NCBI GenBank assembly: GCA_000299095.1
Contig: CP003809.1
Location: 124,001-188,000, forward strand
Direction of reading: 5' to 3'
DNA length: 64,000 nucleotides
Source: an alpha proteobacterium HIMB5
GTDB taxonomy: Bacteria > Pseudomonadota > Alphaproteobacteria > Pelagibacterales > Pelagibacteraceae
Below are positions 40,565-50,805 of the stretch, in pieces. The position numbers were made by a program, and so were the translations under genes. Every line of letters begins with the position of its first letter. The first letter of the stretch is position 1. The notes under the pieces were generated by a model, which saw nothing but the letters and a program-made list of their open reading frames with translations, had not been told where the DNA came from and did not search any database.

Positions 40565-43500
40565 ATATCTTGAAGAGAATTAACTTCTAATTTTTTTGTT
40601 TTAAGGGATTTTATTCCTTGTAAACAAGCCATTGCAGTAGACATGTTTGTGCAGTAAGGAACTTTATTTTTTAATGTAGCTCTTCTTAGTGCAATTGCAT
40701 CATTTAATCTATGTTCACTGTTTCCACCTCCAGTATTAATTACTAAAGCTATTTTTTTAGAGTCTAAAACATCTACAATATGAGGTCTACCACTACTGAC
40801 TTTATTGATAATTTTACATTTCATCCCAAATTTTCTTATGTACTCCGCAGTTCCTTTTGTTGCACATAACGTAAAGTTTAATTTTATTAGCTCTTTAGCA
40901 AGATCAATACCTTCATCTTTGTGTGAGTTTTTAAGTGATATAAATGCTAATCCTTTTGTAGGTAGAGAATTGTATGCTGATATTTGGCTTTTTGCATAAG
41001 CGATACCAAAATCTTTATCAAATCCCATCACTTCACCTGTTGATTTCATTTCTGGACCAAGAAGCACATCGCTTTGAGGAAATTTATTAAATGGGAATAC
41101 TGCCTCTTTGACTGCGTACATATTTTTAGTTTTTTCTTTCAATGAAAATTTAGATAATTGTTCACCAGCCATAACTCTTGAAGCTATTTTTGCTAATGGC
41201 AATCCTTTTGCTTTTGATACGAATGGAACAGTTCTACTAGCTCTTGGATTAACTTCGATTACATAAATTTCATCTTTTTTAATTGCAAATTGAATATTCA
41301 TGAAACCTCTTACTTTGAGTGCTAAAGCTAATTTTTTAGTTTGATTTTCAATTTCTTTAACCAAATAAGGTTTAATTGAAACAGGAGGCAAACAACAAGC
41401 GGAGTCACCAGAATGAATTCCTGCTTCCTCTATGTGTTGCATTATTCCAGCTACATAAACTTCTTTGCCATCTGAAAGCGCATCAACATCAACTTCCATT
41501 GCATGGTCTAAGAACTTATCAATTAATATTGGATTATTTTCTGCAGCTTTAAATGCTTCTAATACAAAATTTTTTAACTGACTTTTGTCATGAACAATCT
41601 CCATGGCTCTTCCACCTAAAACATATGAAGGTCTTACCATTAAAGGAAGACCAATTTTTTCTGCGATTTGAATTGCTTGATTATATGTTTTAGCTATACC
41701 GCTTTCAGCTTGTTTTAAGTCCAGTTTGTTTAATAGATTTCTAAATCTATCTCTATCTTCAGCTAAGTCTATTGAAGAGTATTGTGTACCTAAAATTGGT
41801 AATTTGTTATCATTTAAAAATTTTGCTAATTTAATTGGTGTCTGACCACCAAATTGAGCTATAACCCCAATTAAATTACCATTCTCTTGTTCTTTTTTGA
41901 TTATATTAAATACATACTCTTCTTTAAGAGGTTCAAAATATAATCTGTCACTAGTATCATAATCTGTTGAAACAGTTTCTGGATTACAATTTACCATTAT
42001 AGTTTCAAAACCAGCATCTTTTAATGAGAAGCTTGCCTGACAACAGCAATAATCAAATTCGATACCTTGTCCTATTCTATTGGGACCGCCACCAAGAATA
42101 ACAATTTTTTTCTTAGATGATGGATCAGCCTCGCACTCAGTATTTAAAGAAAAATTTCTTTGATAAGTAGAATACATATATGGCGTAAATGATTTAAACT
42201 CTGCTGCACATGTATCGACTTTTTTGTACACCGGTAATACTTTTAGGGCTGATCTTCTTTTTCTTATTATATCTTCCGAAGTATTTGTAAGTTCAGACAA
42301 TTTCTTATCCGAAAATCCAATTGATTTAATTTTATTAAATTCTTCAAAATTTCTTGGTAATCCTTTATTTTTAATTTTATTTTCATTATCAACAATCTCT
42401 TTTATTTGCTCTAGAAACCAAGGATCAACTTTTGATAAATTATAAATTTTTTTAAGATTAATTTTTTTTCTAATTGCTTCTGCAATTAAGAGTATTTTAT
42501 TTGGAATATTTTCTTTTAATTTTTTCTCAATTTGGTTTTTGTTTAAGTCAAAAATTCTATCCAAACCAGAAAAACCTGTTTCTAAGGATACCATTGCTTT
42601 TTGTAAAGATTCTTTGAAGTTTCTTCCAATGGCCATCGCTTCACCAACAGATTTCATAGATGTACCAAGTTCAGCTGGTGATGTTTGAAATTTTTCAAAT
42701 GTAAATCTTGGGATTTTAGTTACAACATAATCAATACTTGGTTCAAAAGAAGCTGGTGTAACTTTTGTTATTTCATTTTTTAATTCATCCAATGTGTAAC
42801 CAACAGCAAGTTTAGCTGCAACCTTGGCAATTGGAAAACCTGTTGCTTTAGAAGCTAAAGCAGAAGATCTGGAAACTCTTGGATTCATTTCTATTACAAC
42901 CATTCGTCCATTTTTAGGATTGATTGCAAACTGAACATTAGACCCACCTGTTTCAACTCCTATTTTTCTTAAGCATGCAATAGAAGCATTTCTCATCACT
43001 TGATACTCTTTATCAGTTAATGTTAGAGCAGGGGCAACTGTAACAGAGTCTCCTGTGTGAATTCCCATTGGATCAATATTTTCAATTGAACAAATAATAA
43101 TGCAGTTGTCTTTTCTGTCTCTAACAACTTCCATTTCAAATTCTTTCCATCCCTGCAAACATTCTTCTACTAAAACTTGGCTTACAGGTGACTCATGCAG
43201 ACCATTAGATACAATTTTAATATAATCTTTTTTTGTTCTAGCTATACCACCACCCAGACCACCAAGAGTAAAAGCGGGTCTTATTATTGCAGGTAAACCA
43301 ATTTGTTTTAAAGCTTTCGATGCTTGTTTAATGTTGTTTACGATTTGTGACTTTGGTAAGTCCAAACCAATATCTAACATATTTTTTCTAAACTTTTTTC
43401 TATCTTCAGCATTTGAAATAGCTTTTGAATTTGCTCCAATTAATTCAATTTTATATTTTTTAAGAATTCCTTTTTTTTCAGCATCCATTGCAAGATTAAG

Positions 43501-43785
43501 AGCTGTTTGACCTCCCATTGTTGGTAAAATTGCATCTGGTTTTTCTTTTTTAAGAATTTTTTCTAAAACTTCTAAAGTAATTGGCTCTATATAAGTTTTG
43601 TCAGCAACATCTGGGTCGGTCATAATTGTTGCTGGATTTGAATTGATTAATATTACTTTATAACCTTCATCTCTTAATGCCTTGCAAGCTTGCGTTCCTG
43701 AATAATCAAATTCACATGCTTGACCAATGATAATTGGACCTGCTCCTACAACCAATATTTTTTTAATATCTTTTCTTTTTGGCAT
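40561..43785 (-). CDS. carB: carbamoyl-phosphate synthase large subunit
   Basis: A 1074-residue enzyme with two ATP-grasp halves. The first half has [20 protein letters not shown] and [13 protein letters not shown]; the second has [21 protein letters not shown] and [14 protein letters not shown]. The C-terminal MGS allosteric domain (about 935-1074, [13 protein letters not shown]) follows. With CarA it makes carbamoyl phosphate for pyrimidines and arginine. Its start overlaps carA by 23 bases. Confidence 0.98.
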   Translation of the reverse strand: MPKRKDIKKILVVGAGPIIIGQACEFDYSGTQACKALRDEGYKVILINSNPATIMTDPDVADKTYIEPITLEVLEKILKKEKPDAILPTMGGQTALNLAMDAEKKGILKKYKIELIGANSKAISNAEDRKKFRKNMLDIGLDLPKSQIVNNIKQASKALKQIGLPAIIRPAFTLGGLGGGIARTKKDYIKIVSNGLHESPVSQVLVEECLQGWKEFEMEVVRDRKDNCIIICSIENIDPMGIHTGDSVTVAPALTLTDKEYQVMRNASIACLRKIGVETGGSNVQFAINPKNGRMVVIEMNPRVSRSSALASKATGFPIAKVAAKLAVGYTLDELKNEITKVTPASFEPSIDYVVTKIPRFTFEKFQTSPAELGTSMKSVGEAMAIGRNFKESLQKAMVSLETGFSGLDRIFDLNKNQIEKKLKENIPNKILLIAEAIRKKINLKKIYNLSKVDPWFLEQIKEIVDNENKIKNKGLPRNFEEFNKIKSIGFSDKKLSELTNTSEDIIRKRRSALKVLPVYKKVDTCAAEFKSFTPYMYSTYQRNFSLNTECEADPSSKKKIVILGGGPNRIGQGIEFDYCCCQASFSLKDAGFETIMVNCNPETVSTDYDTSDRLYFEPLKEEYVFNIIKKEQENGNLIGVIAQFGGQTPIKLAKFLNDNKLPILGTQYSSIDLAEDRDRFRNLLNKLDLKQAESGIAKTYNQAIQIAEKIGLPLMVRPSYVLGGRAMEIVHDKSQLKNFVLEAFKAAENNPILIDKFLDHAMEVDVDALSDGKEVYVAGIMQHIEEAGIHSGDSACCLPPVSIKPYLVKEIENQTKKLALALKVRGFMNIQFAIKKDEIYVIEVNPRASRTVPFVSKAKGLPLAKIASRVMAGEQLSKFSLKEKTKNMYAVKEAVFPFNKFPQSDVLLGPEMKSTGEVMGFDKDFGIAYAKSQISAYNSLPTKGLAFISLKNSHKDEGIDLAKELIKLNFTLCATKGTAEYIRKFGMKCKIINKVSSGRPHIVDVLDSKKIALVINTGGGNSEHRLNDAIALRRATLKNKVPYCTNMSTAMACLQGIKSLKTKKLEVNSLQDI

Positions 43786-44959
43786 TTTTTTTCATTAAGT
43801 TAATAAATTCTTGAAATAGATAAACGCTATCTTGTGGACCAGGATTAGATTCAGGATGGTATTGAACAGAAAAAATTGGTTTGTTTTTTAATCTTATTCC
43901 TTCAATTGAGTTATCAAATAATGATTTGTGAGTTACTTCTACATTTTTAGGTAAACTTTCTTTTATGACTTCAAAACCATGATTTTGACTTGTGATTTCT
44001 ACTTTATCATGAATAAGATTTTTAACAGGGTGGTTTGCTCCTCTATGTCCTAATTTCATTTTTTTTGTTTTTCCACCAAGCGTTAAAGCTAAGATTTGAT
44101 GACCTAAACAAATACCAAATATTGGTAAATTTTTCTTTATTAAATCTTTTATTATCTGAATTGCGTATTTACCTGTAGCCGCTGGATCACCCGGACCATT
44201 AGATAAAAAAATTCCACTAGGTTTAAGAGCTAGGATTTTATCAGCTTTAGTATCACAAGGAACAACAGTAACTTTACATTTAAAATCTGAAAAATATCTT
44301 AAAATATTTTTTTTAATTCCATAATCTATTGCTACAACATGATATGAGTTTTTATTATTTTTCTTGAATCCATTTTCTTTCGTCCATGTTCTAAAGCCTT
44401 TCCAGGTAAAATTTTTCTTCGTACTAACTTCTTTAGCAAGATCTAAATTTTTTAATCCACTCCAATTAATTGTACTCTTAGTTAAACTGTTAAGATTAAA
44501 TTTACCTTTTTTTGAATGAGAAATCGTTCCTTTTGGAGCACCTTTATCTCTAATAAAATTAGTTAAATTTCTTGTATCTAAACCTGTTATCCCAACAATT
44601 TTATTTTTTTTAAGCCAATTATCTAAATGAGATAACGCTCTGTAATTTGAGTGATCAGTTATCTCTGAATTAATTATTACTCCTCTAGTCCAGATTTTAT
44701 CAGACTCAACATCTTCTTTATTAGTCCCTACGTTCCCTATGTGAGGAAAGGTAAAATTGATTATTTGACCCGCATAAGATGGGTCAGAAATTATTTCTTG
44801 ATATCCAGTAAGTGATGTATTGAAACAAACCTCGCCTGTGGCAGTCCCTTGATAACCTAGGCCAATACCTTTAAATATTTTTCTATTTTCAAGAACTAAA
44901 ATGCCTGTGTATAAATCTGAGATTTTTTTTGAGTTAGTTTTTTTTCTTTTTTTTATCAA
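43763..44959 (-). CDS. carA: carbamoyl-phosphate synthase small subunit
   Basis: A 398-residue class I glutamine amidotransferase subunit. The nucleophile is in [13 protein letters not shown] and the catalytic His/Glu are in [11 protein letters not shown]. The N-terminal domain includes [25 protein letters not shown]. The frame opens on TTG at 44959 and no ATG lies within the first 50 codons, so a TTG start is accepted. The start sits 4 bases from a palindrome that may regulate it. Confidence 0.95.
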   Translation of the reverse strand: MIKKRKKTNSKKISDLYTGILVLENRKIFKGIGLGYQGTATGEVCFNTSLTGYQEIISDPSYAGQIINFTFPHIGNVGTNKEDVESDKIWTRGVIINSEITDHSNYRALSHLDNWLKKNKIVGITGLDTRNLTNFIRDKGAPKGTISHSKKGKFNLNSLTKSTINWSGLKNLDLAKEVSTKKNFTWKGFRTWTKENGFKKNNKNSYHVVAIDYGIKKNILRYFSDFKCKVTVVPCDTKADKILALKPSGIFLSNGPGDPAATGKYAIQIIKDLIKKNLPIFGICLGHQILALTLGGKTKKMKLGHRGANHPVKNLIHDKVEITSQNHGFEVIKESLPKNVEVTHKSLFDNSIEGIRLKNKPIFSVQYHPESNPGPQDSVYLFQEFINLMKKNAKKKRY

Positions 44960-44963
44960 TTAC

Positions 44964-45024
44964 AACTCATGAGTTAAAGGTAATTACAATAATTGAATTA
45001 TTATCGCAACTGATATGTATTATA
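44964..45024 (-). promoter_or_regulatory. carAB upstream region: two palindromes and a TATAAT element
   Basis: In the 128-base gap between carA and yqeY lie a perfect 12-base palindrome AACTCATGAGTT (44964-44975), a 7-base inverted repeat AATAATTGAATTATT (44988-45002), and, on the minus strand, TATAAT (45024-45019) that could be the carA -10. No good -35 is evident. The palindromes lie between this -10 and the start codon, where a repressor or an RNA hairpin could act. Confidence 0.35.
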
Positions 45025-45087
45025 AAACTGTGAAAAAACAATTTTTTCTTTTGAAGATTTTTATCTTTCAAGTAGATTAAAAAAATT

Positions 45088-45546
45088 ATGTCTTTGAAAG
45101 AAACTATCGAAACTGAATATAAAAATGCTCTTAAAGCTAAAGATAAATCTAAAATCTCAACTTACAGGTTAATTTTATCTTCTATTAAGGATTTAGATAT
45201 CACAAATAGGTCAGGTCCGAATAAAAAAGAAACTGACGATGAAGATATTAAAAAACTTTTAAAGAAGATGGTTAAGCAAAGAGCCGAATCGATTGAAATA
45301 TACAAAAAGAATAATCGAACAGATCTTTTGGAAGTTGAACAAAATGAACATGATATTTTAACAAGTTTTTTACCAAAACAATTAAGCGATGAAGAGACAA
45401 AAAAAATCTGTGAGCAAATAATTTCAAAAACTGGAGCTACCACTATTAAAGACATGGGAAAAGTAATGGGCGCCCTTAAAAAAGAATATTCTGATGAAGT
45501 AGATTTTACAAAAGCAGGCTCTTTAATAAAAGAATTATTAAATTAA
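45088..45546 (+). CDS. yqeY: GatB/YqeY domain protein
   Basis: A 152-residue helical protein of the YqeY family, related to the tRNA-binding tail domain of GatB. Signatures are the N-terminal LKETIETEYKNALKAKDKSKISTYRLILSSIK, YKKNNRTDLLEVEQNE and the C-terminal GATTIKDMGKVMGALKKEYSD. The precise role is unknown; it is often found just ahead of dnaG-rpoD, as here, with dnaG starting three bases later. Confidence 0.92.
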   Translation: MSLKETIETEYKNALKAKDKSKISTYRLILSSIKDLDITNRSGPNKKETDDEDIKKLLKKMVKQRAESIEIYKKNNRTDLLEVEQNEHDILTSFLPKQLSDEETKKICEQIISKTGATTIKDMGKVMGALKKEYSDEVDFTKAGSLIKELLN

Positions 45547-45549
45547 ATA

Positions 45550-47325
45550 ATGAAGTATCCCAAAGAGTACCTTGATGAAATTAAATCAAGATTAAAAGTA
45601 TCAACTGTTGTTTCAAAAACAGTGGATTTAAAAAAAAGAGGAAAAGAATTTGTTGGTTTATCCCCATTTAAAAATGAAAAAACACCTTCATTTACTGTAA
45701 GTGATGAAAAAGAATTTTATCATTGTTTTGCTACTTCAGAACATGGGAATATTTTTGATTTTGTAATGAAAACCCAAAATTTAAAATTTGGTGAAGCCGT
45801 TAGATACTTAGCTAATATAGCAGGTATGCAACCTTATATGTTTTCCAAACAAGATGAAGAAAGAGAGAAGAAGTGGAAAGAATATTCAATGATCTATTCA
45901 CGCTACGTTGATTATTATCATAATGAATTATTAAAAAATGAAACTTATTCTAATGCTAGAGATTATTTAAGAAATAGATCTTTAGGAAAAGAAATTGTAA
46001 AAAAATTTAAGATAGGTTTTGTAGATTATAATTCTTCTTTTATCGAAAAATTTAAAGATGAATTTAAAGAAAGCACATTATTAGAAACAGGATTATTCTA
46101 TGTTGATGATAAAAAAAATAAGCTAGTTGAAAGATTTAGAAACAGAATTATTTTTCCAATAAATAATTTGTCTGGACAACCAATTGCATTGGGTGGAAGA
46201 ATAATTGAAAAGATAGATTACTTAGCAAAATACATTAATTCACCTGAAACAAATTTTTTTAAAAAAGGATCAAATTTATATAATTTAGATGTTGCTAGAA
46301 AACTTTCCAATAAGTCAGAGAATATATTTTTGGTTGAAGGATATATGGATGTTGTTGGTCTGAACAAGAATAGAATTGAAAATGTAGTTGCAAATTTAGG
46401 AACATCTTTGACTGATAAACAAATTTCAACGCTAAATCAATTTTTTGATGACATTATCATTTGTTTTGATGGTGATGAGAGTGGATATAAAGCTGCTTTG
46501 AGAGCAGCAGAAAATTCAATTAAAGATTTACAACCTGACAAACAGATTTCTTTTTTATTTCTACCAGATAATGAAGATCCAGACAGCTATGTTAATAAAA
46601 ATGGTAAAAGTAATTTTTTGGATTTTTCTAAAAATAGCAAACTATCAATACATCAATTTATTTTTAATCATTATAGGCAACAAACTAAAAATGATCCTTC
46701 ATCTTTAGCAGTATTTGAAAAAAAATTAAGAAATATTGCAAATAGTATTAAAGATGCATTAATTAAAAAATATGTTTTAGAATACTTCTTAGAGAGAATT
46801 TCAGAATTAACACCACATCAATTACAAATAAAAAAGACAAGATATACAAAAACAATTAAATCTTTAGAGGTAACAAAAAAACATTATAAAGATAGCAAAG
46901 AATTCAGTGGCGTTGAATTAAAAGAATTTTCTATATTATATTTAATAATAAATAACATAAATATTTTTCAAGATAATACTAATCTTCTAGATGATATAAA
47001 AATGTTTTCAGATGAAAATAAAACTATATTTAATTCAATAATTGACAAATTAAAACTAGATGAAAAACTTAATCCTGAGGATTTAGATCTCGACAATCAA
47101 ATAATTGATAAAATAAATCGATTTGCACCAATTAAACATATACTTAAAAACAAGAGTGATAATGATTTTGAGGTTATTGAAATTCTTGAAGATATTAAAA
47201 GAGATCTAAATAACTTCGATTTAGAATTTAGAATCCAGGAATTAGAGTCGAGGTTTTCAAAAGATTTTAGTGAAGACACTTTTAATGAGCTAAAAGAGCT
47301 AAAAAAAAGACAAAATATCAATTAA
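45550..47325 (+). CDS. dnaG: DNA primase with degenerate zinc-binding site
   Basis: A 591-residue primase. The N-terminal domain keeps the CHC2 frame (GLSPFKNEKTPSFTV and FYHCFATSEHGNIFDFVM) but the zinc ligands are mostly gone: Ser38 and Lys41 replace Cys and His, Cys59 is kept, and Thr62 replaces the last Cys. The TOPRIM core is intact (NIFLVEGYMDVVG and IIICFDGDESGYKAA). The C-terminal helicase-binding domain is divergent. It lies between yqeY and rpoD in the classical macromolecular synthesis arrangement. Confidence 0.95.
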   Translation: MKYPKEYLDEIKSRLKVSTVVSKTVDLKKRGKEFVGLSPFKNEKTPSFTVSDEKEFYHCFATSEHGNIFDFVMKTQNLKFGEAVRYLANIAGMQPYMFSKQDEEREKKWKEYSMIYSRYVDYYHNELLKNETYSNARDYLRNRSLGKEIVKKFKIGFVDYNSSFIEKFKDEFKESTLLETGLFYVDDKKNKLVERFRNRIIFPINNLSGQPIALGGRIIEKIDYLAKYINSPETNFFKKGSNLYNLDVARKLSNKSENIFLVEGYMDVVGLNKNRIENVVANLGTSLTDKQISTLNQFFDDIIICFDGDESGYKAALRAAENSIKDLQPDKQISFLFLPDNEDPDSYVNKNGKSNFLDFSKNSKLSIHQFIFNHYRQQTKNDPSSLAVFEKKLRNIANSIKDALIKKYVLEYFLERISELTPHQLQIKKTRYTKTIKSLEVTKKHYKDSKEFSGVELKEFSILYLIINNINIFQDNTNLLDDIKMFSDENKTIFNSIIDKLKLDEKLNPEDLDLDNQIIDKINRFAPIKHILKNKSDNDFEVIEILEDIKRDLNNFDLEFRIQELESRFSKDFSEDTFNELKELKKRQNIN

Positions 47326-47392
47326 TTTGTTAAAAATAATTAATGGATTTTTACTCATTTGACATTATATAAGTCTTTCAAACTTTTTTACT

Positions 47393-49207
47393 GTGGAACG
47401 AATAATTACTAAATCATTTGCAAGACTGATGGGTCGAGGAACTCACAGAGGCTTTATTACTTATGAAGAGTTAAGTAAATCTTTAGGAAAAAGAAACTTA
47501 TCAGATGAAAATTTAGCTCAAGCTTTCATACATATCCTAGATGAAAATATTTCCTTAGTTGAAAAAAAAACTGATTTTAAAGCTTTAAGGAAAAAAGATA
47601 ACTCTACAAAAGAAGAAGGTAAAACTATAGAAAAAAGTGATGACCCTATAAGAATGTATTTAAGAGAGATGGGAGGAGTAGAGCTCTTATCTAGAGAAGG
47701 TGAAATTGCTATAGCAAAGAGAATAGAAGCAGGAAAAGATGTAATGTTAAGTGCATTATCACAAAGCCCAATTACTGCAAAACAATTATTTGAATGGAAT
47801 GAAAAACTTCAGAATGATGAGATATTAGTAAGAGAAATAATAGATATAGATACAAACTATATGGAAGATGAAAACACAGGTCAAAGTGCAAAACAAAAAA
47901 ATTCAGGAGAAGAAGAAGGTACAGAGAATGAGGAAGATGATTTTAATCCCACACTTGCTGCTATGGAAAATGAAATTAAACCAAAAATTTTAAAAACAGT
48001 AGGTGCACTAACTAAAGATTACAGTAAATTAATTAAATATCAAAAAGAAAAACTAAATTGTATTTTAAACTCTGAGATATTTTCTAATTCTAAAGAAAAG
48101 ACATATGAAAAAATAGTTAATGATATTTTAGAAAACATAAAATCTCTTCAATTATCACCTTCAGTTCTAGAGGAATTAGTTCAAAAACATTATTTAGAAA
48201 ACAAAAAAATTATTTCTTTAGAGGGTAATCTTTTGAGATTAGCTATGGATCAAAAAATATCTAGAAATGAATTTATTAAATTTTATATTGGTAATGAAAT
48301 CAATCCAAATTTAAAAAAATTTCTAGATACAAATGAAGAATGGAAAAAGTTTTTTTTAAAAAATAAAAATGAATTCAAGAACATTAGAGATAGATTGGTT
48401 GAAATAAGTCACAAATCAGGAATTTCAGTCACAGACTTTAAAAAAATTGTAAGTAGAGTTCAAAAAGGCGAAAAAGAGTCAAGAATAGCAAAAAAAGAAA
48501 TGGTTGAGGCAAATTTAAGGTTAGTTATTTCTATTGCAAAAAAATACACTAATAGGGGACTTCAATTTCTTGATTTAATTCAAGAAGGAAATATTGGATT
48601 AATGAAAGCAGTCGATAAATTTGAATATCGAAGAGGATATAAATTTTCAACATATGCAACTTGGTGGATTAGACAAGCTATTACACGTTCTATCGCTGAT
48701 CAAGCAAGAACAATAAGGATACCAGTTCACATGATTGAAACGATAAATAAAATAGTAAGAACGCAAAGAATAATTTTAAGTGAGTTTGGTAGAGAGGCAA
48801 CACCTGAAGAGTTAGCAAAAAAATTAAGAATGCCATTAGATAAAGTAAGAAAAGTATTAAAGATTTCTAAAGAACCAGTGTCTTTAGAGAAACCAGTTGG
48901 TGATGAAGAAGATAGTAGTTTGGGTGATTTTATCGAAGACACTAAAGCATTAGCTCCATTAGAACAGGCAATAAAATCAAATCTAGGTGAAGCAACTACA
49001 AAAATTTTATCAACTTTAACACCTCGTGAAGAACGAGTTTTGAGAATGAGATTTGGTGTGGGTATGAACACAGATCATACACTTGAAGAAGTTGGCTTAC
49101 AATTCTCTGTGACTAGAGAAAGAATAAGACAAATAGAGGCTAAAGCACTTCGTAAATTAAAACATCCTAGTAGATCTAAACAATTAAAAAGTTTTTTAGA
49201 GAGTTAA
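47393..49207 (+). CDS. rpoD: housekeeping sigma factor RpoD (sigma-70)
   Basis: A 604-residue primary sigma factor. Region 1.2 starts at [22 protein letters not shown]; regions 2.1-2.4 contain [59 protein letters not shown]; region 4.2 ends [20 protein letters not shown]. The start is GTG at 47393. Region 1.1 is short and unusual. A TTGACA at 47359-47364 lies upstream but without a good -10. Intact region 2.4 and 4.2 helices fit the canonical TTGACA/TATAAT-type elements seen before mraZ. Confidence 0.97.
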   Translation: MERIITKSFARLMGRGTHRGFITYEELSKSLGKRNLSDENLAQAFIHILDENISLVEKKTDFKALRKKDNSTKEEGKTIEKSDDPIRMYLREMGGVELLSREGEIAIAKRIEAGKDVMLSALSQSPITAKQLFEWNEKLQNDEILVREIIDIDTNYMEDENTGQSAKQKNSGEEEGTENEEDDFNPTLAAMENEIKPKILKTVGALTKDYSKLIKYQKEKLNCILNSEIFSNSKEKTYEKIVNDILENIKSLQLSPSVLEELVQKHYLENKKIISLEGNLLRLAMDQKISRNEFIKFYIGNEINPNLKKFLDTNEEWKKFFLKNKNEFKNIRDRLVEISHKSGISVTDFKKIVSRVQKGEKESRIAKKEMVEANLRLVISIAKKYTNRGLQFLDLIQEGNIGLMKAVDKFEYRRGYKFSTYATWWIRQAITRSIADQARTIRIPVHMIETINKIVRTQRIILSEFGREATPEELAKKLRMPLDKVRKVLKISKEPVSLEKPVGDEEDSSLGDFIEDTKALAPLEQAIKSNLGEATTKILSTLTPREERVLRMRFGVGMNTDHTLEEVGLQFSVTRERIRQIEAKALRKLKHPSRSKQLKSFLES

Positions 49208-49228
49208 AATTTATTTCTTTATGTGATC

Positions 49229-49303
49229 GGGCCGTTAGCTCAATAGTAGAGTACTGCATTGACATTGCAGGGGTAGTTGGAGCGTAACCAACACGGCCCA
49301 CCA
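49229..49303 (+). tRNA. tRNA-Val (GAC) with aberrant D- and T-loops, CCA encoded
   Basis: A 75-base cloverleaf with perfect stems: acceptor GGGCCGT/ACGGCCC, anticodon stem CTGCA/TGCAG with loop TTGACAT (anticodon GAC), T stem GTTGG/CCAAC, and CCA at 49301-49303. The T-loop is AGCGTAA instead of TTCRANY and the seven-base D-loop AATAGTA lacks the GG pair. Identity as Val rests on the anticodon; folding of the elbow must differ from normal. It follows rpoD by 21 bases. Confidence 0.8.
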
Positions 49304-49309
49304 AAACTA

Positions 49310-50083
49310 CTATCTTTTATAAAAAACTCTTGAAAAATTAGAAAAATTTCTAAATTCATGTTCAAAATAAAGTTTATTGTTTTTTATTGAAATGACTGAA
49401 AAGCCTCCTTCATCTAATCTTAAACTGGGCGGATTATTTTCAAACATTAACGGTGTAATAACTCCATTGTCAGATGAAACAACTAAATTACTATCATTAC
49501 TGACTGGTAAATTTAAATAAAATTTTTTTATTTTTTTTAAATAACTTGAGAATTCTTCATTGTAAATGCCAGGATGATTAAGAATATGACTAACTTTATT
49601 ATAACCTCCAAATGCAAGTTTTGCTGTCTGTCTTGACCTACAAGATACTGAGGAAATTACATAAGAAATTGGCACTTTTGCATATTTAAAATGTTCTCCC
49701 ATAGCTCTAGCTTGAATTTTACCTCTTTCATTTAGGCAGACTGCTTTTGCTAAATAATCATTTTCTGCATTTCTTCCAATATCAATATCATTACTATGAA
49801 CTATAGCCTCTAGAGCATCATAAGAACGTACATCTACCCAAAAATGATCTGCGTGCCTTAAATGAAGAATATATCCACCTTTTAAAATTTCATTAGCCCA
49901 AAATTCATCTAAAAGTCTTGGATCTGAGTAGTCTGAAGTATCTTTATTTAAAATTATAAAATTGAATTTATTGATTATTAAATATCGTTTGTCGTATAAA
50001 TAAATTAGTGAAGATGATAATACTATTATAAAGCTTAAAGTTAAAAAAATTAATTTAAAATATTTAATTAATTTGTTTCTCAT
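49310..50083 (-). CDS. membrane-anchored histidine-phosphatase-superfamily protein, second His missing
   Basis: A protein of about 257 residues with an N-terminal membrane helix (LIFLTLSFIIVLSSSLIYLY) and a phosphoglycerate-mutase-like domain. The RHG motif reads LHLRHADHFW (RHA form), followed by CLNERGKIQARAMGEH and SVSCRSRQTAKLAFGG with the expected second Arg. The position usually occupied by the second catalytic His (xxHGxxI) reads VVSSDNGVITP, so the enzyme may be inactive or altered. A longer ATG start at 50158 would add 25 residues; the 50083 ATG is preferred because it places the helix at the N-terminus. Function unknown. Confidence 0.65.
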   Translation of the reverse strand: MRNKLIKYFKLIFLTLSFIIVLSSSLIYLYDKRYLIINKFNFIILNKDTSDYSDPRLLDEFWANEILKGGYILHLRHADHFWVDVRSYDALEAIVHSNDIDIGRNAENDYLAKAVCLNERGKIQARAMGEHFKYAKVPISYVISSVSCRSRQTAKLAFGGYNKVSHILNHPGIYNEEFSSYLKKIKKFYLNLPVSNDSNLVVSSDNGVITPLMFENNPPSLRLDEGGFSVISIKNNKLYFEHEFRNFSNFSRVFYKR

Positions 50084-50226
50084 TTTTGACACAATAATAC
50101 ATATTAAAAATATTTGTAACTTTAATTTAGTTAATAATACTTGATTTGGTGACTTCATATTAACTTTTTATTTATGAATTAACTTGTAAGTACTTTAAAA
50201 GCATTGTATCTACATTATTACTTTAA

Positions 50227-50303
50227 GGGCCTGTAGCTCAGTTGGTTAGAGCAGTACACTCATAATGTATTGGTCCCAGGTTCGAGTCCTGGCGGGCCCA
50301 CCA
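50227..50303 (+). tRNA. tRNA with CAT anticodon, probably tRNA-Ile2 (lysidine type)
   Basis: A 77-base tRNA with acceptor GGGCCTG/CGGGCCC, D-arm GCTCAGTTGGTTAGAGC, anticodon loop CTCATAA, T-arm CCAGGTTCGAGTCCTGG and encoded CCA. CAT can be elongator Met, initiator Met or Ile2. It lacks the initiator features, and the C4-G69 and C5-G68 acceptor pairs match the determinants recognised by TilS in E. coli tRNA-Ile2. Ile2 is therefore favoured, with elongator Met as the alternative. Confidence 0.9.
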
Positions 50304-50307
50304 TAAT

Positions 50308-50784
50308 TTATTTTTTTTCTATTCCCGCAAGAAGTTGTAATAAATGAACTTCCTTTTCTGAGAGACCTTTTTCGTTTAGTTGTTTGATTATTTTAGTTTT
50401 AAGAGTTTTTATTGCTATGTAACAAGTGATTATTGGTATTATAGTAAGTAGTGATAGATAAAAATATTCCTTAAATAAAAAAATTTGAAATATACTAATA
50501 AATATCCATGATATTGTTATTCCACTCAGTATTACTTTCTGGCTGTTTAAATCTTTAATTTTTATAAAATAAAAAAATAAAATTGATGCAAATGCTAAAA
50601 TACCACTTATTATAAACCATAGAGTTATTGATATATCTGATGTTTCACCTCCAACAAATGTATCTTCCATGGCTTTTTGAACAAAATATAGAATAAAACC
50701 TTTATAAACTGCAAATAAAAGAAAAACTAAAGTGTATGTACCTGAAACGATAAAGGCTATTTTTGAAGATATCTTTAAAAACAA
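50308..50784 (-). CDS. small integral membrane protein, unknown function
   Basis: A 158-residue protein I do not recognise. Four hydrophobic segments are visible (about residues 10-33, 54-74, 84-104 and 106-124), followed by a soluble amphipathic C-terminus (KQLNEKGLSEKEVHLLQLLAGIEKK). The frame opens on TTG; no ATG exists before residue 38, which would delete the first helix. It lies 5 bases from a tRNA and 21 bases after mlaC, on the same strand as mlaA-mlaC, so it may be read with them. Expression as a real gene is likely from its length but not proven. Confidence 0.5.
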   Translation of the reverse strand: MFLKISSKIAFIVSGTYTLVFLLFAVYKGFILYFVQKAMEDTFVGGETSDISITLWFIISGILAFASILFFYFIKIKDLNSQKVILSGITISWIFISIFQIFLFKEYFYLSLLTIIPIITCYIAIKTLKTKIIKQLNEKGLSEKEVHLLQLLAGIEKK

Positions 50785-50805
50785 TGTTAAAAAAAAATAT
50801 TTATT

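Noticed and set aside
47359-47364. Perfect TTGACA upstream of rpoD as a promoter
   Set aside because: No acceptable -10 lies 16-18 bases downstream, so it is mentioned only within the rpoD entry.
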